From: Cellvibrionaceae bacterium 1162T.S.0a.05
GTDB taxonomy: Bacteria > Pseudomonadota > Gammaproteobacteria > Pseudomonadales > Cellvibrionaceae
Direction: 5' to 3'
Assembly (NCBI GenBank): GCA_000964245.1
Contig: LANB01000001.1
Location: 2,848,501 to 2,912,500, forward strand
Length of the DNA: 64,000 bases
Part shown: in pieces, positions 38,383-48,503 of the stretch
How the letters are laid out: each line of letters begins with the position of its first letter
How positions within the stretch are numbered: position 1 is the stretch's first letter
Program-made: the position numbers and the translations under genes
Notes under the pieces: model-generated
Databases searched by the model: none
What the model saw: the letters and a program-made list of their open reading frames with translations, nothing else
What the model was told of the DNA's origin: nothing

Positions 38383-38897
38383 TAAACAAAAATCAACAAG
38401 GTGTCGGAATGATAGAAGTCATTGTTGCTCTGTTCATTCTTGCGGTAGGTTTGTTGGGTGCACTTGCCATGCAAGCGAATAGCATTAAGAGTAATCAACA
38501 AGCAACTTACTCTACAGACGCTCAGATTCTCGCTCAGGACATGGTCGAGCGTATTCAAGCTTATAACGATATTGATATTGCAACCGATGACGCTGAGTAT
38601 CACGATCTGGATTTGTCAGTTACCAACCCGGGTTGTGCAGCGGCAGGTTGTGATAAAGATGCGAGGAAGCAACATGATGCTTTCGAATGGGCTACCGCGC
38701 TACGCCAACGACTACCGGCGGGGACAGGAAAAGTTGCCTTTGATGCTTCAGCTGGGGTCTATGCTGTCGCGGTATTTTGGGATGCGAACCAGGATGGTAG
38801 TTTGAATGTTGATTCCTGTACGGATGATAGCCGCGCAGGTGTGCAAACATGTTGTGCCACGCAAAACACATGTTATTTAGTGGAGTTTATGCTGTGA
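38373..38897 (+). CDS. pilV: Type IV pilus minor pilin PilV
   Basis: 174 aa. The leader ends in QQG|VGMIEVIVALFILAVGLLG with Glu+5, the PilV pattern. GAGGGG five bases before the ATG fixes the start. It overlaps fimU-like by 10 bases and pilW by 4. The C-terminal part is Cys-rich (DSCTDDSRAGVQTCCATQNTC, two adjacent Cys). It belongs to the PilV-PilW-PilX-PilY1 priming complex. Confidence 0.88.
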   Translation: MYLINKNQQGVGMIEVIVALFILAVGLLGALAMQANSIKSNQQATYSTDAQILAQDMVERIQAYNDIDIATDDAEYHDLDLSVTNPGCAAAGCDKDARKQHDAFEWATALRQRLPAGTGKVAFDASAGVYAVAVFWDANQDGSLNVDSCTDDSRAGVQTCCATQNTCYLVEFML

Positions 38898-39994
38898 TAA
38901 ATCAGAAAGGGATTGGTCTTGTTGAACTCATGGTTTCTATAACCATTGCTGCTTTTGTGCTCGCTGGTGTGGTTCAGCTTTATCTCACTTCAACTCAGAA
39001 TGTTTCGACCTTTGAAGGGTCTTCGCGGATTCAGGAAAATGCGCGCTATGTGTTTACTCGGTTGGAAAAAGATATTGGTAGAGCTGGTAATTTAGGGTGC
39101 TTTAGTTTTTCAAGCCTCAGCACAATTGAACAAATAGGAACAACAAAAGTTCCAAAGTACCCACGAGTAAAAAATTATTTGTCAGTGGGGACCGGTTCAG
39201 GTGCGCTTTTTGATTTTTCCCGTTTTATTGACGGAGTAAATGACGGTGGACCCGGTGCAGTTGCGAGCGACAGTCTCCTGCTCAGGTTTGCATCTCCTGA
39301 AGATACATTTTTGGTTTATGGTGCTTCAGCAACTTCGTTCAATGTGGGTGCCGATAAAGTCGATGATTTTGATGTAGGGCAAGTCGTTGTTGGAGGAGAT
39401 TGTTCGACTGTTAGTATTTTTTCCGTGAGTGGCAAAAGTGGTTCCAGCATTTCAACAGGGACTGCTCTTGCTGATTCTTACAGTAGTTACAATGCGGACA
39501 AAACCGTCAGCGCATCGCAAGGGTTGGCTGGTATGCGTATTTATGGTGGTGACACGGGAAGTGTGCGTTATTTTGTCGGGACAAGTGCAGCAGGTTCAGC
39601 TTTGAGTCAATCCTGCACTGCTGCTAGCCCCCAATATTGTGCTTTATTTCGTGAAACTGCAAAAATTGAAAGTGGTGCTGTTGTTACAACACCAGTAGAA
39701 ATTGTCGAAGGGATACAAGATTTTCAGATTCTATATGGGCGAATTGATGATGACGATAATCTGATTCTGCAAACGTCAGTGGCATTAGACTCAGCGGTAA
39801 ATGGCGATGGTGATTCTATCGCTGACTATGTTTGGTCTCAGGTTGATAGGGTTAAAGTTTCTATGGTTTTAAACTCGATTAATAATGCAAGTACCAATGA
39901 GGGGGCGGGCCTCTTAACGCGATCTTATTCACGTGTTTTTACCATTCACAACCAGCTACCAGCATGTTTGGATTGTAAGGGGGCGCAGATATGA
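38894..39994 (+). CDS. pilW: Type IV pilus minor pilin PilW
   Basis: 366 aa from GTG 38894; the GTGA overlap with pilV's stop and GGAG eight bases upstream support it over a longer frame from 38849. The pilin motif QKG|IGLVELMVSITIAAFVL is followed by a long globular region with Cys pairs. It is larger than most pilins, as PilW proteins are. It couples through ATGA with pilX. Confidence 0.88.
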   Translation: MINQKGIGLVELMVSITIAAFVLAGVVQLYLTSTQNVSTFEGSSRIQENARYVFTRLEKDIGRAGNLGCFSFSSLSTIEQIGTTKVPKYPRVKNYLSVGTGSGALFDFSRFIDGVNDGGPGAVASDSLLLRFASPEDTFLVYGASATSFNVGADKVDDFDVGQVVVGGDCSTVSIFSVSGKSGSSISTGTALADSYSSYNADKTVSASQGLAGMRIYGGDTGSVRYFVGTSAAGSALSQSCTAASPQYCALFRETAKIESGAVVTTPVEIVEGIQDFQILYGRIDDDDNLILQTSVALDSAVNGDGDSIADYVWSQVDRVKVSMVLNSINNASTNEGAGLLTRSYSRVFTIHNQLPACLDCKGAQI

Positions 39995-40599
39995 CGGGGC
40001 TAACTTTTCGTGTTGTCAATCAACGTGGAGCGACATTAGTAGTCGCACTTATTATTTTGTTGGTGATGTCTTTGATTGGTCTATCCAGCATGAAAGGATC
40101 GACGTTGCAAGAAAGAATGGCAGGCAATGCGCGACAGAAAACACTCGCAAAAAATGCAGCCTTTACAGCAATGCGCGAAGCAGAAACCTGGTTGCAAACA
40201 AATGTAAGAAATCCAATGCAAGTTGAAGATAGCTTTGACGGTTCTTGCGCTTATTGTTTCTCGGCTGTTCGCTTGGTGAGCGCAGCAGCTGCGAGCCCCG
40301 TTAACTTCGATGTGACGGATCCGTCTGCATGGGTAGGAAAAGGTCAGGCTGGATCTGCCATGAGTACTGGCCAAGTGAGTCAGCAGCCACGTTATGTTAT
40401 CGAGTATCTTGGCCGTGACATAAAGGGCGTCGCGCCTAACCCTGTACAAATGCTTGATGCAGAATCTGAGGGTGACGCGGACCTGTCTCCTTACTTTTTT
40501 CGCATCACAGCAATTGGCTGGGGACGAGATGCGAATATTTATTCTATTGTAGAAAGTACGTTTATGACCGGCTACGGTGCTGGTAATTTTGTTTACTAA
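39991..40599 (+). CDS. pilX: Type IV pilus minor pilin PilX
   Basis: 202 aa. The N-terminus QRG|ATLVVALIILLVMSLIGL lacks Glu+5, which is normal for PilX proteins. Conserved ERMAGNARQKTLAKNAAF follows. An ATGA overlap joins it to pilW and GGGGG lies upstream. PilX links PilV-PilW to PilY1 at the pilus tip. Confidence 0.88.
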   Translation: MTGLTFRVVNQRGATLVVALIILLVMSLIGLSSMKGSTLQERMAGNARQKTLAKNAAFTAMREAETWLQTNVRNPMQVEDSFDGSCAYCFSAVRLVSAAAASPVNFDVTDPSAWVGKGQAGSAMSTGQVSQQPRYVIEYLGRDIKGVAPNPVQMLDAESEGDADLSPYFFRITAIGWGRDANIYSIVESTFMTGYGAGNFVY

Positions 40600-40638
40600 T
40601 GTGTTTGAAGGATTTACCTGTAGGCGAGGTATTGCAGA

Positions 40639-43600
40639 ATGAAATTTATTAATCGTTTTTACTTTTTGGTTTTGCCAGGGCTATTTTGTTCTGCCACAAA
40701 TTTCGCCGCGCCGGGAGCGCTTAGTAAATTGCCATTGTATTTAGGAGATGGTATCGAGCCTAATATTTTGTGGTTACTGGATGATTCCTTAAGTATGCGC
40801 TCAGAGGTGACCAAACGTTTTTATGATACAGGAGACGGCTATCCAGAACCCGGCCCTGGATTCTGTGATAGTGCGCCGGCAACGCAGGATTATTGTAATC
40901 ATCGGGATGATGTTATTTTTGGATCGGGTATTGATACGGATTCTGATTCTGTGATTGACGCACACGCAGCCTTTACAAAAGAAAGTTTGCTCGAGGCGTG
41001 TTTTCAATACAATGTCTCTGCCTATAACCCATCTACAACCTACCTACCCTGGGTTAACGCAGATGGGACTCGAATGACGACATATACTGATTTAACGGAC
41101 GTCCCCACGAACCCTCTTGGGTCGGGATCGGCAGATCTCTCATGGGCTCGATTTGTCGTCGGTAGAGATCAGGATGGAGATGGTAAATTCGATCGCGGAG
41201 ACTGTTTTGAAGATCCCGATGCAGGGGCAAATGAGCTAGACAATGCAACTACCGGTCTCGCGACAGGCGATGTTGGGACCTATGGGTTATTCAATGTCAG
41301 TGACCTCGATGCGGCGGGTCAACAAAACTATATTCAATGGTACGTTTACCACAGGAAGAGAACGTACTCTCTGAAAGCCGCGCTATCCGAGATTATTGTA
41401 CCTGCTGAAGCATATTTTGGGTTGGCCAGTATTAATAACGATGATGATGTTGCCTATCCTGTCGCTACCATGACAAATAGCACCTATAAAGGTGAGGTTA
41501 TGGATCGGCTAATAAATGAATTGAGGGCTAACTCATATACCCCCTTGAAACAAGCTCTACACAATGCCGGAAAATATTTCGATGCGGCGGACAATCCAGA
41601 AAGCGGTTTTATTACAAGCGGCAGCTCATACCCAAACCCTATCAAGGAATCTTGCCAGGCAAATTATACGGTATTAATGACTGATGGTTTTCGATTGAGA
41701 AATCCTTCTGATGGAGAATATACCGAATTTACAGAAAATTCTGACTATGACCTTGGGGATAGCGATGCGAACCCTTTCAATGGTGCACCCTATGGCGATG
41801 ATCAGGCAGGCACAATGGCTGACATTGCAATGCATTACTATTCAAAGGACCTTGATACGACAAAAGCTGATGAGGTAAATGTTAGAAGTGACCCAAATAG
41901 AGCACAGCATATGGTTACGCACGCTGTTACCTTTGGTGTTCGAGGGAATTTAGACCCTGCAACAACCGACTACTCTTTGTGGGATCAAACAGAGTCGGGC
42001 CCCAATGCATATGGATGGCCGCGTGACGTAATAGCTGAGAACTCACCAGAAACCTTGGATGATTTATTTCATGCAACGGTAAACAGCCGAGGCTTATTCT
42101 TTAATTCTTCCTCCCCGGAAGAGTTAAAAAGCAATCTTGAAACCATTATGAATTCAGTCGTTTCAGATACCTCGGGTACAGCTGCTGCCGTAGGTTTTAA
42201 TTCTACGAGTATTTCTGCCGGCTTATCACTTTATCAAGCCTGGTTTGATACCAATGACTGGTCCGGTAGCTTGAAGTCTTATGATTTTTCCGATGGTGTC
42301 GTAGATAAGGAAACGTATGATGCATTCGGCAATATCGTTGATATGAATGACCTGGAGTGGGACGCGGCGACTGTGCTTGATGAGAGGAACATAGTTTCTA
42401 CCCCGAGGGTTGTCTTAACCTGGTCTTCTACTGAAGACAGCGATTCGGACACAGATGCTGATGGAAAGGGTATATTGTTTCAACTTCCTTCCTCCTATAC
42501 AGATGCCTACTCAACGTATCCGTCACCACTTGCGGTGACCGACAATGATGCTATGAATGCCAAACATCTTGATGACTTGTTGGCTCACAGTTACGTTAGC
42601 ACCGCGGCCGATAAAGATGCAGCATTGGCAGAGTTGGTTGCCTGGATAAAAGGGGATCGAAGTGGAGAATCTTCCTCAAAATTCAGAGAGCGAGGAAGCC
42701 GTTTAGGTGATATTGTGCATTCAAGCCCTCAATTTGTTGGTGCGCCCTCAGCAAATTATCCGAATGATATTGGCAGTACAACAAGCTTGTATAGTGATTT
42801 TGTTACTGCAAAAAATGGTCGCACACAGCTTGTTTATGTAGGAGCAAATGATGGAATGCTCCACGCTTTTGACACTTCCGACTCGACTGGAGGTGTGGAA
42901 ATTTTTTCTTACATACCAGAGTTTCTGTTTAGTTCGGATGTGCAATCGGGTATAAGACAAATTGCAGAACCTGATTATGGAATTTCTCCTCAACATCTTC
43001 CATATGTCGACGGCACTCCAACTGTCGCGGATGTTTTTGTGAGCAAAGCCTCCAGTTTAACGCCTGCATGGAGAACATACCTTGTTGGCGGTGTTAACGG
43101 AGGCGGCAAGGGTATTTATGTCCTGGATGTTACGGATCCGGCTGCATTTATTAGTGGTGGTAATGAAACAGAAATTGTAGTGAAAGAGTTCACTCACGAA
43201 AATCTTGGATATACTTATGCACGGCCACAAATTGCAAAACTGAATAATGGTCGATGGGCAGCAATTTTTGGTAATGGGTACAACAATAGTGGCCACGGGA
43301 ATGCTTCGCTATTTATTTTGTATTTGGATGCTCTCGGCGGTTATGTCGAAATAAACACTGGAGTCGGAGCGAATGGCTCGTCACCGACTGATTGTCTGTT
43401 GTCCGGTGTGGATTGCAATGGTCTTTCTTCTCCATCCCTCGTGGACTTGAATGGTGACTCTATAGTCGATCGTGTATATGCCGGTGATTTATTTGGAAAT
43501 ATGTGGGCTTTTGATTTAACAGGGAGTTCAGGGTGGGGCATAGCTCATACAGGCTCGAAACCGCTTTTTTATGCTTGTCGAACTTCACTCAGCAGTGGTG

Positions 43601-44322
43601 TTTGTCCACTCGGTCAACGTCAACCTATCACTTCCAAGCCGGTTATTGTCGCCAATCAGAAAGTTGTATCAGCCTCTACAAGCCCGAACTTGATAGTCAT
43701 GTTTGGTACTGGGCAAATGCTTGTAACGAATGACAACAAGACCATTGATCAGCAAAGCTTTTATTCTGTATGGGATGCGGGACCTGGTTATGGCGGTAGA
43801 ATACGTTCAGATTTAGCTGAGAACGACTTTACCTCGGTTGCGCCTGAAGTAAGTCGAACAAGTGGCGGGGCGTCTTTTGATGCTAGAGAGTTAACTGGTA
43901 CAGATTTTAATTTCGATCCATCCGCCACATCAGAAGGCTTTGGCTGGTATTTAGATCTCGCTGCAGGTTCAGTATCCGGTACTACGATTAATCCAGGCGA
44001 GAGAATGGTGTTGACACCTCTTGTAACAGGAAACCTTGTAACATTTGTCACGAGCACACCAGGAACGGGTACATGTGAAAGAGCTGGCTCCGGTTGGTTG
44101 ATGGTTGCTGACATACTGTCCGGAGATGTTCCTAAATCAAAAGTGTTTTCTGATATCGATGAAGTAATCTCCGGCATACCTTTAGAAAGAATGTCGGCAG
44201 GTATGATCACGATTGAAAATACCTACGTTGGTGCAGATGCAATAGGGGATATCATTACCGAAGAGGCGAATTGGCAACAAAACAGACCCTCACGACGTAC
44301 CTCATGGTCGGTGATCCGTTAA
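40639..44322 (+). CDS. pilY1: Type IV pilus tip adhesin and assembly factor PilY1
   Basis: 1227 aa with a signal peptide (ends NFAA). The N-terminal half is von Willebrand-A-like with PNILWLLDDSLSMRSE, and TVLMTDGFR in the core. The C-terminal half is the PilC/PilY1 beta-propeller (RTQLVYVGANDGMLHAFD). Three aspartate-rich calcium-loop-like segments are visible: DTDSDSVID (about 95), DQDGDGKFD (about 175) and DLNGDSIVD (about 935). The protein controls pilus extension/retraction and adhesion in relatives. GAGG nine bases before the ATG. Confidence 0.93.
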   Translation: MKFINRFYFLVLPGLFCSATNFAAPGALSKLPLYLGDGIEPNILWLLDDSLSMRSEVTKRFYDTGDGYPEPGPGFCDSAPATQDYCNHRDDVIFGSGIDTDSDSVIDAHAAFTKESLLEACFQYNVSAYNPSTTYLPWVNADGTRMTTYTDLTDVPTNPLGSGSADLSWARFVVGRDQDGDGKFDRGDCFEDPDAGANELDNATTGLATGDVGTYGLFNVSDLDAAGQQNYIQWYVYHRKRTYSLKAALSEIIVPAEAYFGLASINNDDDVAYPVATMTNSTYKGEVMDRLINELRANSYTPLKQALHNAGKYFDAADNPESGFITSGSSYPNPIKESCQANYTVLMTDGFRLRNPSDGEYTEFTENSDYDLGDSDANPFNGAPYGDDQAGTMADIAMHYYSKDLDTTKADEVNVRSDPNRAQHMVTHAVTFGVRGNLDPATTDYSLWDQTESGPNAYGWPRDVIAENSPETLDDLFHATVNSRGLFFNSSSPEELKSNLETIMNSVVSDTSGTAAAVGFNSTSISAGLSLYQAWFDTNDWSGSLKSYDFSDGVVDKETYDAFGNIVDMNDLEWDAATVLDERNIVSTPRVVLTWSSTEDSDSDTDADGKGILFQLPSSYTDAYSTYPSPLAVTDNDAMNAKHLDDLLAHSYVSTAADKDAALAELVAWIKGDRSGESSSKFRERGSRLGDIVHSSPQFVGAPSANYPNDIGSTTSLYSDFVTAKNGRTQLVYVGANDGMLHAFDTSDSTGGVEIFSYIPEFLFSSDVQSGIRQIAEPDYGISPQHLPYVDGTPTVADVFVSKASSLTPAWRTYLVGGVNGGGKGIYVLDVTDPAAFISGGNETEIVVKEFTHENLGYTYARPQIAKLNNGRWAAIFGNGYNNSGHGNASLFILYLDALGGYVEINTGVGANGSSPTDCLLSGVDCNGLSSPSLVDLNGDSIVDRVYAGDLFGNMWAFDLTGSSGWGIAHTGSKPLFYACRTSLSSGVCPLGQRQPITSKPVIVANQKVVSASTSPNLIVMFGTGQMLVTNDNKTIDQQSFYSVWDAGPGYGGRIRSDLAENDFTSVAPEVSRTSGGASFDARELTGTDFNFDPSATSEGFGWYLDLAAGSVSGTTINPGERMVLTPLVTGNLVTFVTSTPGTGTCERAGSGWLMVADILSGDVPKSKVFSDIDEVISGIPLERMSAGMITIENTYVGADAIGDIITEEANWQQNRPSRRTSWSVIR

Positions 44323-44337
44323 TTTGAGAATTATGAT

Positions 44338-44811
44338 ATGTTGAATTCAGGAAAAGCTAAAGGTTTCACCCTAATTGAGCTAATGATAGTCGTCGTGGTG
44401 ATAGCCGTGCTTGCCGGGATAGCTCTACCATCCTATAAAGAGCAAGCCCAACGAGGAAGAAGAGCGGATGGAAAAGCTTTTATTATGGATATTGCATCAA
44501 GACAGGAAAGGTTTTATACCCAGTATGCTTCCTATACCGGAAGCATGACTGGTGGTTCAGGGTGCAGTGGTGTTGCATGTAACCTTAACTACGACAATTT
44601 ATTAAGCCCGGATTCTTTGTACGAGGCGGAACTCGAGGTTGCACCAAGCGGATGTAGCCCGGATCTGACTTCTGGTAATCCACCTTGTAGTCGTTATACG
44701 ATCACAATTAATCCAAATTTTGATGATCCTCGTTGCGGAAAATTAACTCTAGACAACACCGGGCAAAAAGGTAAATCTGGTCCGGGTACAGTAGAGGAAT
44801 GCTGGCGCTAG
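44338..44811 (+). CDS. pilE: Type IV minor pilin PilE
   Basis: 157 aa. KAKG|FTLIELMIVVVVIAVLAGIALPSY is a canonical type IV prepilin with Glu+5, followed by SRQERFYTQYASYT, as in the PilE minor pilins of pseudomonads. It ends the plus-strand cluster 15 bases after pilY1. Its TAG stop overlaps the stop of the convergent FimT-like gene inside a shared CTAG, with no terminator between. Confidence 0.88.
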   Translation: MLNSGKAKGFTLIELMIVVVVIAVLAGIALPSYKEQAQRGRRADGKAFIMDIASRQERFYTQYASYTGSMTGGSGCSGVACNLNYDNLLSPDSLYEAELEVAPSGCSPDLTSGNPPCSRYTITINPNFDDPRCGKLTLDNTGQKGKSGPGTVEECWR

Positions 44812-45368
44812 CACCCCGCCTTAAACTCTTCTCGTTGAGCAATTCGTGAGCGACCGGAACGAAAAACAATGACCTGTCCCCGGTCCTCCAGCTCCTCGCC
44901 TTCATTCTGACAATAATAAAATCGACCGCTTTGATAGCCGGTTGAGCCTTGAGCATTAAAGCTCAGCCATGCATGATTGCCGAAGGATTTCCAATGCAAG
45001 CTTTGTCCTTCATTCAGAAAATCAAATAATTGTAATATGTCTTCATTCGATTCGCGTTCATTGTTTTTATTGGTATCAACAAAAACCAGAATTTTATCAT
45101 TCCAGCTTTTCTTTGAGTCGCAAGAATCACCCGTTGAGGTTGAGCAGAGAACAACCTGGCTGCTCATATGCACCGCGCTGTCTCGAGCAAAATTGAGCAT
45201 ACTCATAGTGCGGTAAATTGCAGTTTTACGTTTGCTGTTATCTACGATATTGGAAAATGTCGGTACGCCCACTGCCACGAGGATGGCTACAATTGCCAGG
45301 CTGACCAGCAGATTTAGTAAAGTGAGGCCCCTTTGGTCCTGGACTTTACACGTTTGTAACACTGACAT
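44808..45368 (-). CDS. Second FimT/GspH-like pseudopilin, with Asn in place of Glu+5
   Basis: 186 aa from ATG 45368, with AGGAGG seven bases upstream. The leader ends QRG and the mature start is LTLLNLLVSLAIVAILVAVG, so position +5 is Asn where almost all type IV pilins have Glu. Two Cys (VLCST, DSCDS) and a closing Cys are present. GspH/FimT fold is likely from the N-terminal helix and length. It lies between pilE and pilSR on the opposite strand to the pilus cluster, so it is probably a separate unit. A pseudogene is unlikely since the frame is complete. Confidence 0.82.
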   Translation of the reverse strand: MSVLQTCKVQDQRGLTLLNLLVSLAIVAILVAVGVPTFSNIVDNSKRKTAIYRTMSMLNFARDSAVHMSSQVVLCSTSTGDSCDSKKSWNDKILVFVDTNKNNERESNEDILQLFDFLNEGQSLHWKSFGNHAWLSFNAQGSTGYQSGRFYYCQNEGEELEDRGQVIVFRSGRSRIAQREEFKAGC

Positions 45369-45519
45369 TTGAATTCCTCCTTGAATTTGTCTGTGGCTCC
45401 ATGCCATCTGATAAGTAGTTTACGCATCTAAATTGGGCTTGTCTGTAAGAGATGTCTTACAAGCCTGTAGGAGATTGACTCTTATTTATGTAATATCGGG
45501 GCCGATCCGTTGCAGTCTG

Positions 45520-46899
45520 TTATTCCTCATCCCCAAGACCAAGTTTTACCAAACGATAGCGCAGAGACCGGAAGCTGATGCCCAGCTTTTTGGCTGCCAA
45601 TGTTTTGTTCCAGCGGACATTTTCGAGGGTTTCGAGAATGATTTCACGTTCGACTTCGGCAAGATATTCATCGATTGAATTGTGATTTTGGCTGCTTTGA
45701 TAGTGGTTGCCTGAGTTTGTTGAGGCGCTGCCAACGCGTTGCACAGGCGCATTGCTTGCGTCCAGCTGTAAGTCGTCCTCAGTAATTTCATCACTGTCGC
45801 AAAGTGTAAATGCGCGTTCGAGTATATTTTCCAGTTCGCGAATGTTCCCCGGGAACTCATACTCTGTGAGAGATTTCAGCGCGCCGCGTGAAACTTTGGG
45901 TTTTTCCATGCCGTGAATTTCGGCAATGCGCGTAAGTATATTGTCAATCAGTAAGGGGAGGTCGTCGAGGCGTTTTCTAAGTGGTGGAACTGCCAGTTGA
46001 ATGACATTTAATCGATAAAACAAATCCTGGCGAAAATCACCCTGGCGTACTAGCTCTTCGAGATTCTTGTGGGTGGCACACAAAATACGCACATCGGTTT
46101 TCATTTCACTTTGTGAGCCCACCGGGCGAATGGCTTTTTCCTGAATCGCACGCAGCAATTTTACTTGCATATCAATGGGCAGATCGGCAACTTCGTCGAG
46201 AAAAAGCGTGCCGCCTTCTGCAGCCTGGAACAAACCCTGTTTATCATGGGTCGCGCCCGTAAAAGAGCCTTTTTTATGACCAAAGAATTCACTTTCCATT
46301 AATTCACTGGGGATTGCACCACAGTTTACAGGTACAAATTCATTCTCTTTGCGGGGGCCGAGTTCATGAATGGAGCGTGCAACTAATTCTTTGCCGCTAC
46401 CTGATTCACCACTGATATAAACCGGAGCCTGCGAACGGGCGAGTTTGTTAATGCTTTTTATCAGGTTTTTTATCGAATCAGAGATTCCAATAAGTCGCGT
46501 AGCATTTTCGATATTGTCTTCATCACTGATTTCACTTGAAGCGAGTGCTTTGGTAATGAGGTTGCGTAGATTTCCAAGATCAATCGGTTTTGAAATGAAG
46601 TCGAAAGCTCCAACTTTCATGGCTTCAATTGCAATATCCATGCTGCCAAAAGCCGTGATAACTGCGACCGGTAAATTATTAAAGTTGTCCTGAATGTGTT
46701 TGACAAGGTCAAGGCCATTGCCGTCCGGGAGTTTCATGTCTGTGAGGCAAAGGTTGTATTGATTTTCTGCAAGAGAGCGATGTGCTTCTGCTAAATCAGC
46801 TGCGGTATCGCAGTCGATATCCATACGTTCCAGGGTCATCGATAGAAGTTCTCGAATATCCGGTTCATCGTCTATGATGAGTGCGCGCGGCTTTGCCAT
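45520..46899 (-). CDS. pilR: Sigma-54 response regulator PilR
   Basis: 459 aa. A receiver domain (Asp 54 in CLTDMKLPDGNG) precedes an AAA+ sigma-54 activator domain with GESGSGKE (Walker A) and GSFTGA (sigma-54 contact loop; usual GAFTGA). The C-terminal Fis-type helix-turn-helix has WNKTLAAKKLGISFRSLRYRL. PilR activates pilin transcription. It follows pilS by 2 bases. Confidence 0.93.
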   Translation of the reverse strand: MAKPRALIIDDEPDIRELLSMTLERMDIDCDTAADLAEAHRSLAENQYNLCLTDMKLPDGNGLDLVKHIQDNFNNLPVAVITAFGSMDIAIEAMKVGAFDFISKPIDLGNLRNLITKALASSEISDEDNIENATRLIGISDSIKNLIKSINKLARSQAPVYISGESGSGKELVARSIHELGPRKENEFVPVNCGAIPSELMESEFFGHKKGSFTGATHDKQGLFQAAEGGTLFLDEVADLPIDMQVKLLRAIQEKAIRPVGSQSEMKTDVRILCATHKNLEELVRQGDFRQDLFYRLNVIQLAVPPLRKRLDDLPLLIDNILTRIAEIHGMEKPKVSRGALKSLTEYEFPGNIRELENILERAFTLCDSDEITEDDLQLDASNAPVQRVGSASTNSGNHYQSSQNHNSIDEYLAEVEREIILETLENVRWNKTLAAKKLGISFRSLRYRLVKLGLGDEE

Positions 46900-46901
46900 A
46901 A

Positions 46902-48503
46902 TTAGATCATTCTCTGATGATGTGAAAGGTTTACACGAAAACAGCTCAGGCCCTCTGGTGTGCGTTGAAAATACAGGTTTGCCTGATTGATTTCGCAGAG
47001 TTCACGGGAGATATATAAACCCAGCCCGGACCCTTTTTCATCCGTAGTATAAAACGGATCGAAGATTTGGTTAAGTGCATCATCCTCAATGCCTGGACCG
47101 TAGTCTATCACCTCTACATAGGGAACTTCGTCATTTGGGCTGATGCTGGCGTGGATTTTAATTTTTGCTTCACCGGTGTTGGCTTTGCTATAACGCGCGC
47201 CGTTCTCGCATAAATTAGTGAGTATCTGTGAGAAATGAGTAACGTCAATTTTTATAGCGATTTTCTCAGGGTCTATTTTGAGTTCTACATCGCACGGTTG
47301 CGCAGCACAAAAACTTTCAATAAAGCCCGGAAGGAAGTCGTCCAGCACAACAACTTGTGGTTTTGGTTCTTTACGGCGAGACAAGACCAGGGTGTTTTCA
47401 ATAATTTGGTTAACGCGGTCAGAGTGTTGCAAGATAATTTCGGTAAGTCTGTTATCGGCTTTATCAATAGTTGGCGACTCGGATAGCAGTTGCGCTGCAT
47501 GAGCAATTGCACCGAGAGGATTGCGTACTTCGTGAGCAATGCTCGCCGTCAGGCGCCCTAAGGATGCTAACTTTAATTGTTGGGCTTGCTGCGCAAGCGC
47601 GCGGTAATCTTCAAGATACAAGATGATTTTTTTCTTGTCGCTTTCTTCAAGATAACCAAAACTGACCCGTATTTCCTGCCCCGGTCGAATCTCGTGGTGC
47701 CAGGGAATCCCGCTCACAGGATTGCGTTGCCAACTTTTTACAATATTGGCGAGGTTTGGGAAATCGCTAAGGTGTTTTCCAAAATGGTTTTCATTGGGGT
47801 TTAAGTCAAGTAGCTGGGCGCCGTAGCGGTTTAATAATTCAATTTCATCAGCTTCGTTAACAACGATGATGCCGGTTCGCATACGCGAAATAATATGTTC
47901 TGCCAGTTGTTGAAGCTGTTTAACCTGGCGTGCCTGTACCGCTGCAAGTACTTCACTTTTTCGAATTCGGTCTGTGAGATAGTGAAAAACAATGGCGGTT
48001 GCAAATATGAGAATGCCAAGTGTACCGGCGGTAAACATGGATTCGGTAAAATCACCCTGACTACTTCCATGATAAATCGATTCGGCAATGACAAAGAAGC
48101 AGGTCAGGGCAGCAAAAGAAAGCAGCATTTGGCCGCGTACAAATAACCCGGCTGTGGCCACGCAGAAAATGACGAGATATCCCAGTCCACCTCCCAGGCC
48201 ACCACTGGCATGTATAATTGTGAGAATGGCGAGAAGGTCAACAATGAGAAGTAGCGAAATGCGGTTGAGTGAGTGACGCAGCTGATCTGGTCGAAAAACA
48301 AAAAGTGAGCCGATACAGAACAAGCAATATAAAATGCTGACCCACTCAAACAACAAAGGGTTTTGCTTTCCCAGTATGTTGCTGGCGATACCTGAAATAA
48401 ACATGGTATAGAGCAATAAGCCGAGGATCAGTCGATAACCCAAATACACGCGTAAAAGCGTAGGGTTGTGATCATACTTTCTGGTGCTACTGATCCCTAA
48501 CAT
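46902..48503 (-). CDS. pilS: Sensor histidine kinase PilS
   Basis: 533 aa. About six membrane helices occupy residues 1-185, then a PAS-like segment (GIIVVNEADEIELLN), the phospho-acceptor box SIAHEVRNPLGAIAHAAQLL, and an ATPase domain (DYGPGIEDDAL, GSGLGLYIS). It phosphorylates PilR to control pilin levels. The start is uncertain by a few codons. Confidence 0.93.
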   Translation of the reverse strand: MLGISSTRKYDHNPTLLRVYLGYRLILGLLLYTMFISGIASNILGKQNPLLFEWVSILYCLFCIGSLFVFRPDQLRHSLNRISLLLIVDLLAILTIIHASGGLGGGLGYLVIFCVATAGLFVRGQMLLSFAALTCFFVIAESIYHGSSQGDFTESMFTAGTLGILIFATAIVFHYLTDRIRKSEVLAAVQARQVKQLQQLAEHIISRMRTGIIVVNEADEIELLNRYGAQLLDLNPNENHFGKHLSDFPNLANIVKSWQRNPVSGIPWHHEIRPGQEIRVSFGYLEESDKKKIILYLEDYRALAQQAQQLKLASLGRLTASIAHEVRNPLGAIAHAAQLLSESPTIDKADNRLTEIILQHSDRVNQIIENTLVLSRRKEPKPQVVVLDDFLPGFIESFCAAQPCDVELKIDPEKIAIKIDVTHFSQILTNLCENGARYSKANTGEAKIKIHASISPNDEVPYVEVIDYGPGIEDDALNQIFDPFYTTDEKGSGLGLYISRELCEINQANLYFQRTPEGLSCFRVNLSHHQRMI

